A DNA stretch of 5,165 nt. Source: Ruminiclostridium sp. (GTDB taxonomy: Bacteria > Bacillota_A > Clostridia > Oscillospirales > Ruminococcaceae). Numbering within the stretch: the stretch's first letter is position 1; each line of letters opens with the position of its first letter. The notes under the pieces are model-generated. The model did not search any database. It worked only from the letters and a program-made list of their open reading frames with translations, and was not told where the DNA came from. The translations under genes were made by a program, and so were the position numbers. The stretch lies in the NCBI GenBank assembly GCA_017550775.1, contig JAFZOA010000363.1, positions 1 to 5,165 of the forward strand, written 5' to 3'. Below are positions 1 through 5,165 of the stretch, piece by piece.

Positions 1-163
1 CCTCATGCGCGACCTGCTCCAGTCGTGCAAGTATAGCGGCGGGCGGCTCGAAGTCCGGAAACCCCTGTGATAGGTTGACTGCACCGTATTTGTTGGATAT
101 CCGGGTCATGCGACGGATCACCGAATCGGTGAAATCTGCGGTTCGTTTTGAAAGTGTCGGCAT
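1..163 (-). CDS. Class I/II PLP-dependent aminotransferase, N-terminal fragment
   Basis: Only the first 54 codons are present; the gene runs off the left edge. The translation begins MPTLSKRTADFTDSV and contains KYGAVNLSQGFPDFEPP at about residues 25-41. This is the N-terminal signature of fold-type I aminotransferases of the AspC/methionine/kynurenine aminotransferase group, where the 'NLSQGFPDF.PP' segment lies beside the substrate carboxylate site. Family members are cytosolic dimers of about 390 residues that move an amino group from an amino acid to a 2-oxo acid using pyridoxal phosphate. The catalytic lysine and the cofactor-binding residues are outside the window, so the substrate cannot be called. 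The ATG at 163-161 is preceded by AGAAGGA (181-175) with 11 bases between. The gene follows the zinc-knuckle gene on the same strand after 85 bases, so read-through is possible. The family is fairly certain; the exact enzyme is not. Confidence 0.85.
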   Translation of the reverse strand, partial: MPTLSKRTADFTDSVIRRMTRISNKYGAVNLSQGFPDFEPPAAILARLEQVAHE

Positions 164-205
164 AATGTCTCTTTTCCTTCTGTTCTTTCGGATTTTATCA
201 ATTAA

Positions 206-234
206 AGTATATGCGGTTTGTGATCGTTTATCGA
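206..234 (-). promoter_or_regulatory. Possible promoter for the aminotransferase
   Basis: On the minus strand a TCGATA box (234-229) is followed after 17 bases by TATACT (211-206). The -10 matches the sigma-A consensus at five of six positions and the -35 at four of six. It lies in the 85-base gap between the zinc-knuckle gene and the aminotransferase, about 43 bases upstream of the ATG. I see no hairpin with a T-run in this gap, so there is no sign of a terminator separating the two genes. The aminotransferase may therefore be expressed both by read-through and from this site. AT-rich gaps produce such matches by chance, so confidence is low. Confidence 0.3.
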
Positions 235-248
235 AGTATTTTCATTTC

Positions 249-2729
249 TTATTCATCATCATCGTCAAGGTGAACGCGGCGAAGAAGCGGACTTGCTTTT
301 GTGGGTCCGAACAAAGCGTCCATGACGTGCTTGGTCTTGTGCGATACGGGAAGTCCGTCCGAGTCAACGAGGTTTTCCTCACGCGTAAAGCCGTCCTCAC
401 GGGTGATTCCCTCAAGAATATGTGAGAAGTCTGCTTTTTCGGACTGTCCGCTGTCGCTTAAACCGGAACCGTTCGCGGTGTATCCGCGGTATGCCGCTAC
501 AGCGCTTGCGGGTGGTGTGGGTCTTACTATCTCGTCCGCGGAGATCTGACCTTCAAGCTCCGGCTGGTTATCTTCCTGTATTCTCTCACGGCTCTGCTCC
601 TCTATGTTCTGACGGAGCTTTTCGTACGGTGAGGGCTCGATATAATCGTTGTTCTGCTCGGACGCAAAAATATTACCGCGGCGAGGTACAAATACCTTCA
701 CATCCTCATCCCGGACAGTTTCTGCGGCATCCCGTCCATATCTTTCCGCTGTGCTTGGTTCATTAGCCGGTCCGTAAGCTTCAACAGGATCTCGGCGCTG
801 TGCATCGCGTTCCTGTTTAACCTGCGATATGAAAGAGGGTGTCCGGTTCTCGTCGCCGTTAGGGATAACAACAGTCTTCTGCTTAGCGGCGATATCCTGA
901 GCCTGAGCCGAGCCGCTCTTGATTATGCGGGACGCAGGCTGAGGCCGGAATTGCTGCGGATTGTAATACTGCTGCTGATACATCTGATTGTTCGCGGCGG
1001 GCGGCTGCTGTGAGTACTGGGCGACATTAGTGTAACCCTGACGCGCGGCTGCGAAGCCCTGCTGCTGAATCTGCTGAGACGGAGGGTTCGTGGCGGGCTG
1101 CGAATTATACTGTGACGGATAGCTGTAAGCCTGCATACCCGCCGGGTCATAGCTCATAAAACCCTGCTGCGGATACGGATAGGCGGCGTTCTGCTTTGGT
1201 TCGGAGTTTCGTGACCTGTCTGCCGCAAAAAGCCTTCTTACCGCGTCCATAGCGGCTTTTTCGGATTCAGCGAGCGTAGACATCGGAGAGGAAGCAGATA
1301 TTGGAGCCGTTACCTGGTCTCGCTCGACCTTCTCGAATACGAATTTCTTGATGTGCTTGCCGTTCTCGGTAAGCTCTTCTTCCTCTTCCGGCTCGGGCTC
1401 TTCATTCTTTTCAAACAAAGGCGCACGCTTCCTTGACGCGAACTCGTCGCCTTTGGACAGCTCTATGAACTCGTTGAGCTGCTTTTCTCCGGCTTCTCCG
1501 AGCAGGATATCGCTCTTTAAACGGAGCTCCCTCTGATACCACAGCGAGAAGTCCCGCTGTGTCATATCCACATTGACTCTCGCCGCCATTTCCTTGTAAA
1601 GCGCGTCAAGCTTTGCCGTGACGGTATCCTTGTCAACGTACACGATCTTCGGGTCGTCTCTGTCGCCGTCGTCTCCGCTTGTTTCGAGCGCAGAAGCGGC
1701 TGCCGCAGCCTCGGCGAGCTCCGGATCGTCGATCTTCATCAGGTCGAGACAGGTTCCGCCGCCGTCGCGCTGGATACGGCTGCAATAGTCAAAGTCGTAC
1801 TCTTCGTCGCGGATATAGTAGTCACCGCATCTTGCACATCTCTGGAGATATGCTCCGCTCTGTGCGGAAGCATCTATTTCGAGGTCTATCATAGCCTTGA
1901 AAGAACCGGGAACGTATATGTATCTCGGCGCGGAGGTGAGCGACTTGATTATGGTCTTAGCCATGCTGTCGTTCTTGTCTGGGATATAGTTTCGTACAGA
2001 TGAGAAAGCGTCCATAGCGATCTTGTCGGTAAGATCGGGGTTTTTCCGCGACTTGTAGCCTTCCTTGTATTCGATATCCTTGAGCTGATTGCGGGCGATC
2101 TCCTTTGCCGCAGTGTTCATCACGAACGGAGAGTTAGGGAGCCTTCCGGCAGAGAATACACTCACAGGTGCTATCTCCTCTATCGGGTATCCCTGTTCGT
2201 TCGCGGCTACGTTATACAGCAGGTCGAAGTAGTTCGCGCGGGAGAGAGCCTGCTGCGGGGATGCGATCTTGACACCGAACACAAAGTCCGATTTGATGCG
2301 GGCGTATTCCTGTATTCTGAGCAGATTCGTCCACTCGTTTATCGCGCGGTTGTATCTGTAATCTGAAAGCCGCCCGAAGATCTCCTTCTCAAAAGGATTG
2401 CGGCATTTCATAAAGCTCTGCCAGAGGGTATTGACGCCGATCTCGCTCTGCTTGCACAGATAGTCTATCCAGCAGTCAACAACTATCTTCTCAAAGGTCG
2501 TCCTCATGTTCTGCTCGTAATACTTGTGACAGCCCGAAATGGAATTTCTGATCGAATACACGTCATCGACGTTGTACTCTCCCGTTCGCGCGGCAAGTCT
2601 GCACAAGTCGGTGCAATGCTCAAGAAACAGCGAGAAATCATACCGACAGAAGTTCATGAGATTGCTCGGATAGAAAACGGTATATATTTCGTTGGAGTTC
2701 TTTCCGGCTATATTAAGCTGACGAGACAT
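249..2729 (-). CDS. Zinc-knuckle protein with long disordered, prion-like tail (DUF6076-like)
   Basis: An 826-residue protein with no signal peptide or membrane segment, so probably cytosolic. Residues 1-330 form an apparently folded region rich in aromatic residues and ending in a four-cysteine motif, CX2C-X14-C-X10-C (C298, C301, C316, C327), preceded by YLQR and with YCSR around the third cysteine. This layout resembles the zinc-binding segment of DUF6076-like proteins of Clostridia. An Ala-rich stretch (about 337-348) and a helical segment (about 363-430, KLDALYKEMAARV...) follow, as in those proteins. The remaining ~390 residues look disordered: a glutamate run near 440-453, a Q/Y/P/N-rich block at 514-598, then charged low-complexity sequence ending DDDDE. 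The stop is at 251-249. An in-frame GTG at 2741 would add four residues, but it sits inside the ribosome-binding site of the ATG at 2729, so the ATG is preferred. The gene lies 39 bases after the membrane-protein gene and is probably co-transcribed with it. The function is unknown; zinc binding is inferred from the cysteine spacing, and the DUF6076 likeness is from memory of the motif. Confidence 0.9.
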   Translation of the reverse strand: MSRQLNIAGKNSNEIYTVFYPSNLMNFCRYDFSLFLEHCTDLCRLAARTGEYNVDDVYSIRNSISGCHKYYEQNMRTTFEKIVVDCWIDYLCKQSEIGVNTLWQSFMKCRNPFEKEIFGRLSDYRYNRAINEWTNLLRIQEYARIKSDFVFGVKIASPQQALSRANYFDLLYNVAANEQGYPIEEIAPVSVFSAGRLPNSPFVMNTAAKEIARNQLKDIEYKEGYKSRKNPDLTDKIAMDAFSSVRNYIPDKNDSMAKTIIKSLTSAPRYIYVPGSFKAMIDLEIDASAQSGAYLQRCARCGDYYIRDEEYDFDYCSRIQRDGGGTCLDLMKIDDPELAEAAAAASALETSGDDGDRDDPKIVYVDKDTVTAKLDALYKEMAARVNVDMTQRDFSLWYQRELRLKSDILLGEAGEKQLNEFIELSKGDEFASRKRAPLFEKNEEPEPEEEEELTENGKHIKKFVFEKVERDQVTAPISASSPMSTLAESEKAAMDAVRRLFAADRSRNSEPKQNAAYPYPQQGFMSYDPAGMQAYSYPSQYNSQPATNPPSQQIQQQGFAAARQGYTNVAQYSQQPPAANNQMYQQQYYNPQQFRPQPASRIIKSGSAQAQDIAAKQKTVVIPNGDENRTPSFISQVKQERDAQRRDPVEAYGPANEPSTAERYGRDAAETVRDEDVKVFVPRRGNIFASEQNNDYIEPSPYEKLRQNIEEQSRERIQEDNQPELEGQISADEIVRPTPPASAVAAYRGYTANGSGLSDSGQSEKADFSHILEGITREDGFTREENLVDSDGLPVSHKTKHVMDALFGPTKASPLLRRVHLDDDDE
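936..1190 (-). other. Q/Y/P/N-rich prion-like segment within the zinc-knuckle protein
   Basis: This encodes residues 514-598 of the 826-residue protein. By hand count the 85 residues hold 21 glutamines and 11 tyrosines, with many Pro, Asn, Ser and Ala and only three charged residues (one Asp, two Arg). Short pieces such as QQGF recur, and YQQQYY appears near the end. The composition matches what is called prion-like in eukaryotic RNA-binding proteins: polar, aromatic, almost uncharged and predicted to be unfolded. It is flanked by charged, disordered sequence on both sides. Self-association or condensate formation is an inference from composition only. Confidence 0.75.
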
Positions 2730-2737
2730 TATGAGGC

Positions 2738-2747
2738 TCACCTTCTT
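2738..2747 (-). promoter_or_regulatory. Ribosome-binding site that decides the start of the zinc-knuckle gene
   Basis: AAGAAGGTGA on the minus strand (2747-2738) closely matches the Shine-Dalgarno consensus AAGGAGGTGA, with one changed base, and ends 8 bases before the ATG at 2729-2727. The alternative GTG start (2741-2739) lies within this site and has only a GGAAAG at very short spacing upstream. The site therefore favours the ATG. Confidence 0.65.
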
Positions 2748-2768
2748 TCCGTTCCGTAATAAGTATCA

Positions 2769-3686
2769 TTATTCAAAATTCTGTTCTTCCTCGGGTTGAG
2801 CAACCTCCGCCACTGCCGGCGTAGTCTCGGCTGTACCGAAGTATTCCTCCGAGTCGAAATCGTGCATTTCGTAATATGTGAGGACTTCCGTATCTTCCTC
2901 TTCCTCTTCCTCTTCGGGATTGTTACGCTTTTCTTCCGCTTGTTCAAACAAGGTCTTGATATTTCTTGCTCTTCCGTCGATGTACAGATCGTTGTTGTTG
3001 AGCCACTTGTAAACCACGGAGGACTGATCCATGGTAACGAGAACCTTCTGGCTGTACAGATGCTTGTAGCAGTTCAGGTACGGAAGCTTTATGTCGTCTT
3101 CGGTCTTTTCAACATAGTAGGTTGTAAGGCTTCGCTCGTTGCCGGCGTCATCAACGTACATGACAAGTCTGTACTTCTCGTCCGGCGAGTAGGAATAGTT
3201 CTCCGAACGCTTGGTAATGTCACACTCGGATATAGCGAGGAATGTGCGCACAGTCAGGTTGAAGTGCAGCATGGTGAGGTACACGAGCGTTCCGACAACG
3301 AACATGAGCAGGTATACCGTTCCGAGTATCGTCTTGAATGTCTCATTGGTGCCTGCGGCAAGGAACGTGAACGCGCAGATAACAACGGGAGGCGCGATCA
3401 GGTACCATTGTCCGAATGCGATGATAAGCAGTACGAACGCGAGTATGGGCGTTACACACGCGACAAGCTGAGTAAGAAGCTGGCGGCGGGTATAGAACAT
3501 GATGCCGGCGAATACGAAGTTTACAAGGATGTAAAGCAGAAACAGCGGAACATTGTTCACCGGCTCTAAGTAGTACGCGAACGCGAGCCAGTCGATGTAG
3601 GCGACGAATACGGGAAGACCGAGCGAAAACAGCGAAACTACCCGTTTGACCCATTTATTCCTTAAAAAGTCAAAAACCTTTTCCAT
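2769..3686 (-). CDS. Five-helix membrane protein with extracytosolic C-terminal domain, unknown function
   Basis: A 305-residue protein. Hydrophobic segments lie at about 16-40, 46-66, 70-92, 94-111 and 120-142. Basic residues in the N-terminus (RNKWVKR) and in the 66-69 turn (TRRQ) point to a cytosolic N-terminus, so after five crossings the C-terminal half (about 147-305) should lie outside the membrane. That half contains SYSPDEKYRLVMYV and later WLNNNDLYIDGR. The pattern 'SP(D)xKY ... W.NN..I.I(D)G' recalls small beta-rich domains of the DUF5412/YfjL sort, an inference from pattern alone. The protein ends in an acidic tail with a run of seven Glu and an Asp near 258-266. The ATG at 3686 follows AGAGGAAAGG (3703-3694) with 7 bases between, and the stop TAA is at 2771-2769. 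It is the first gene of the minus-strand unit, 39 bases ahead of the zinc-knuckle gene. No catalytic motif is visible and I do not recognise the family with certainty; a sensor, anchor or cell-envelope role is possible. Confidence 0.9.
   Translation of the reverse strand: MEKVFDFLRNKWVKRVVSLFSLGLPVFVAYIDWLAFAYYLEPVNNVPLFLLYILVNFVFAGIMFYTRRQLLTQLVACVTPILAFVLLIIAFGQWYLIAPPVVICAFTFLAAGTNETFKTILGTVYLLMFVVGTLVYLTMLHFNLTVRTFLAISECDITKRSENYSYSPDEKYRLVMYVDDAGNERSLTTYYVEKTEDDIKLPYLNCYKHLYSQKVLVTMDQSSVVYKWLNNNDLYIDGRARNIKTLFEQAEEKRNNPEEEEEEEDTEVLTYYEMHDFDSEEYFGTAETTPAVAEVAQPEEEQNFE
2893..2915. repeat. Hexamer tandem repeat coding for a glutamate run
   Basis: The plus strand reads TCTTCC repeated almost four times in 23 bases. 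Read on the minus strand within the membrane-protein gene it gives alternating GAA and GAG codons, forming the acidic run near residues 258-266. Because the unit is six bases, gain or loss of a copy keeps the reading frame and changes the run by two glutamates. Confidence 0.8.
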
Positions 3687-3746
3687 TCAAAAACCTTTCC
3701 TCTTTGCGTCAAATATATAAGGACATAAAAAGCCAATATATTTATT

Positions 3747-3775
3747 ATTGTACACCAAAACGAAAAAAATTTCAA
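3747..3775 (-). promoter_or_regulatory. Promoter of the membrane-protein / zinc-knuckle unit
   Basis: On the minus strand TTGAAA (3775-3770) is followed by exactly 17 bases and TACAAT (3752-3747). Both boxes differ from the sigma-A consensus at one position each, and the spacing is optimal. Transcription would start near 3740 and give a leader of about 54 bases, with the ribosome-binding site AGAGGAAAGG at 3703-3694. The match suggests solid housekeeping expression of the pair. Confidence 0.65.
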
Positions 3776-3883
3776 TAGCAAATATGAATTTTTTAAAAAA
3801 TACCGTAAAATCATGTCAAATATTCAATACTGTTCATATTTAAAATCATTAGGTACAATTTTTCATTCGTTATTTTAGTCACT

Positions 3884-3897
3884 CGTAAACGATTGCA
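3884..3897 (+). promoter_or_regulatory. cre-like site (possible CcpA operator)
   Basis: CGTAAACGATTGCA fits the catabolite-responsive element consensus TGNAANCGNWNNCA at every fixed position except the first (C for T). It lies 42 bases upstream of the -35 box of the phosphofructokinase promoter. A cre upstream of a promoter is the arrangement CcpA uses when it activates overflow and glycolytic genes in Firmicutes, which would suit this gene. A single degenerate motif in AT-rich DNA is weak evidence, and another LacI-family protein could equally recognise a site with this CG centre. Confidence 0.35.
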
Positions 3898-3901
3898 CCG
3901 T

Positions 3902-3922
3902 TTTGTTTTTAGTCAAAACAAA
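3902..3922. repeat. Short AT-rich inverted repeat
   Basis: TTTGTTTT (3902-3909) and AAAACAAA (3915-3922) are perfect 8-base inverted arms around a 5-base centre (TAGTC). The repeat starts 5 bases after the cre-like sequence and lies 18 bases before the phosphofructokinase -35 box. It could be a regulator-binding site; the arms are nearly all A and T, so chance is a real alternative. It is not a likely terminator because no gene ends here. Confidence 0.3.
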
Positions 3923-3939
3923 GAAATTGCCAAAATCAG

Positions 3940-3968
3940 ATGAAAATCGACGCAGAATATGGTATAAT
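3940..3968 (+). promoter_or_regulatory. Extended -10 promoter of the phosphofructokinase gene
   Basis: A perfect TATAAT (3963-3968) is preceded by TGG (3960-3962), giving the extended -10 element TGNTATAAT. With a 17-base spacer the -35 box is ATGAAA (3940-3945), which matches four of six consensus positions. Start of transcription is expected near 3975, leaving a leader of only about 28 bases. The strong -10 fits high expression of a glycolytic gene. Confidence 0.7.
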
Positions 3969-4002
3969 CAATGTATCAATTATAAGGACAGGTTTCAGAA
4001 CT

Positions 4003-5165
4003 ATGAATATTGTAATTGCTCAGTCCGGCGGCCCTACCTGCGCTATCAACGCTTCCCTTGTGGGCGCGTTCTCCGAAGCGCTGAAAACTCCATCAATAGA
4101 CGCTGTTTTCGGCTCTATCAACGGTATCGAGGGCATCATAAACAACGATCTTATCGACCTTAAGAACTTTATCCGCACTAACGACGACATGGAGCTCCTC
4201 AAACAGACCCCCTCCACAGTTCTCGGTTCCTGCCGGTACAAGCTCCCGGAGGCTGATAAAGACAGCACCGTTTATGAACAGATCATGAACTGCTTCCATA
4301 AGCACGACATCCGCGCGTTCTTCTACATAGGCGGCAACGACTCCATGGATACGGTAATGAAGCTGTCATCGTATGCAGAGGCTCACGGCGAGGATATCCG
4401 TATAATCGGCATCCCCAAGACCATTGACAACGATCTGTGCGTGACCGACCATACCCCGGGCTTCGGCTCGGCGGCAAAGTATGTTGCTACCACCGTTCAG
4501 GAGATCGTCTGCGACAGCTCCGTTTACAGCGTCGAGTCAGTCACGATCATCGAGATCATGGGACGGCACGCGGGCTGGCTCACCGCTTCTACCTGCGTTA
4601 TCCGTGCTAACGGAGTCAACGCCCCGCACCTTATCTACCTCCCCGAGGGCAATTTCAGCACAGAACAGTTCATAGAAGACGTAAAGCGTGAACAGGCAAA
4701 GCATAAAGCGCTTGTTATCGCTGTCTCCGAGGGTATAGAGCTGGACGACGAGAGCTGTCGTTCCGGTGTTACCGACAACTTCGGACATAAGTATCTATCC
4801 GGTGTCGGCAAGCAGCTCGAAAACCTTGTCCGCGAGAGGTTCGGCTGCAAGGTCCGGTCTATCGAGCTGAACGTAATGCAGCGCTGCTCATCTCATATCT
4901 GCTCCAAGACCGACATAGACGAAGCATTCGCGATAGGTGCGGCTGGTGTAAGAGCCGCGCTCGCCGGTGAAACAGGTAAAACAATGGTGTTCAAGCGCGT
5001 AAGCGACATTCCATACATCATCGACATTGTTTCCGTTCCCGCCTCAGAGACTGCAAACAAGGAAAAATTCTTCCCGAAGGAATGGATCACCCCCGACGGC
5101 ACGAATGTCAATGAACAGGCACTTCGGTACTTTCTCCCGCTCATTCAGGGTGAGAATGTACTCCG
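4003..5165 (+). CDS. 6-phosphofructokinase, probably pyrophosphate-dependent, C-terminally cut by the window
   Basis: The first 387 codons are present without a stop; the gene continues past the right edge. It phosphorylates fructose 6-phosphate to fructose 1,6-bisphosphate in the cytosol, a committing step of glycolysis. Motifs in order: the phosphoryl-donor loop QSGGPTCAIN (7-16), GGNDS (110-114), PKTIDND (138-144) with the catalytic base D142 and D144, MGRHAGW (186-192), PEG (214-216), and R285 and R294 matching the sugar-phosphate arginines R243 and R252 of E. coli PfkA. The two residues that separate donor types are D113 (Gly104 in E. coli) and K139 (Gly124). Asp and Lys there are the pattern of PPi-dependent enzymes, so pyrophosphate rather than ATP is the predicted donor. 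The residue before D113 is Asn where E. coli has Asp103. The visible part already exceeds the ~320 residues of E. coli PfkA, as expected for the longer PPi-type or mixed group. The ATG at 4003 has an upstream AAGGACAGG (3984-3992), a moderate ribosome-binding site ending 10 bases before the start. Confidence 0.95.
   Translation, partial: MNIVIAQSGGPTCAINASLVGAFSEALKTPSIDAVFGSINGIEGIINNDLIDLKNFIRTNDDMELLKQTPSTVLGSCRYKLPEADKDSTVYEQIMNCFHKHDIRAFFYIGGNDSMDTVMKLSSYAEAHGEDIRIIGIPKTIDNDLCVTDHTPGFGSAAKYVATTVQEIVCDSSVYSVESVTIIEIMGRHAGWLTASTCVIRANGVNAPHLIYLPEGNFSTEQFIEDVKREQAKHKALVIAVSEGIELDDESCRSGVTDNFGHKYLSGVGKQLENLVRERFGCKVRSIELNVMQRCSSHICSKTDIDEAFAIGAAGVRAALAGETGKTMVFKRVSDIPYIIDIVSVPASETANKEKFFPKEWITPDGTNVNEQALRYFLPLIQGENVL

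Larger units (their letters stand above)
3687..4002. other. AT-rich divergent intergenic region
   Basis: This is the only stretch of over 300 bases without a gene. It lies between the divergently transcribed membrane-protein and phosphofructokinase genes and is far richer in A and T than the coding regions on either side. It holds a promoter facing each way, a cre-like sequence and a short inverted repeat, each listed separately. I see no convincing small ORF with a ribosome-binding site, no tRNA-like fold and no riboswitch. Neither flanking gene needs a terminator here, and none is seen. Confidence 0.8.

Noticed and set aside
75..425. Plus-strand open frame across the end of the zinc-knuckle gene and the aminotransferase start
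   Set aside because: It crosses two minus-strand genes and their gap. The aminotransferase signature and its ribosome-binding site on the other strand explain the sequence better.
936..1190. Repeats of glutamine codons as a DNA tandem repeat or CRISPR-like array
   Set aside because: Codons vary and no regular spacing or constant repeat unit is seen; the repetition is at the protein-composition level only.
2739..2741. GTG as start of the zinc-knuckle gene
   Set aside because: The GTG lies inside the strong AAGAAGGTGA site that serves the ATG at 2729, so it is more likely part of the ribosome-binding site.
2796..3569. Plus-strand open frame of 257 codons opposite the membrane-protein gene
   Set aside because: It is antisense to a gene with clear membrane helices, a good start site and a strong promoter. 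Its own translation is charged and featureless, and no ribosome-binding site precedes it.
3343..3654. Minus-strand open frame of 103 codons within the membrane-protein gene
   Set aside because: It is another frame of the same strand inside a well-supported gene, rich in Arg and His as expected for an out-of-frame reading.
3901..3923. Hairpin as a transcription terminator
   Set aside because: The stem is almost entirely A-T, no gene ends upstream of it on either strand, and it sits just before a promoter.

Overview
The window looks like chromosomal DNA from a low-to-mid GC Firmicute, most likely a gut or rumen Clostridia of the Ruminococcus/Oscillospiraceae type. The reasons are purine-rich Shine-Dalgarno sites ahead of the genes, sigma-A style promoters in an AT-rich spacer between fairly GC-balanced genes, a phosphofructokinase of the clostridial GGNDS/PKTIDND type, and a zinc-knuckle protein resembling DUF6076-like proteins of this group. 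The taxonomic call is an inference from these features, not from a database match.

Layout. Three genes lie head to tail on the minus strand, and one gene diverges from them on the plus strand. Read in transcription order on the minus strand, the first is a five-helix membrane protein of unknown function (3686-2769). It is followed after 39 bases by an 826-residue protein (2729-249) with a four-cysteine zinc-knuckle motif and a long disordered tail that includes a Q/Y/P/N-rich, prion-like stretch. After a further 85 bases comes the N-terminal end of a class I/II PLP-dependent aminotransferase (163 to beyond base 1). On the plus strand, from 4003 off the right edge, is a 6-phosphofructokinase whose active site has the residues expected of a pyrophosphate-using enzyme.

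The 316-base spacer 3687-4002 is AT-rich and carries back-to-back promoters. One is a near-consensus TTGAAA-17-TACAAT promoter for the minus-strand unit; the other is an extended -10 promoter (TGGTATAAT) for the phosphofructokinase. A cre-like sequence (CcpA site) and a short AT-rich inverted repeat lie between them.

How the genes work together. The phosphofructokinase is a central glycolysis gene and appears to be transcribed alone from its own promoter. The membrane protein and the zinc-knuckle protein have strong start sites and a short gap, so they are probably co-transcribed, and each carries glutamate-rich tracts; their joint role is unknown. The aminotransferase may be read through from them but also has a possible promoter of its own. 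The least described part of the window is the membrane protein plus zinc-knuckle/prion-like pair. I saw no RNA genes, CRISPR arrays, insertion sequences or phage genes.
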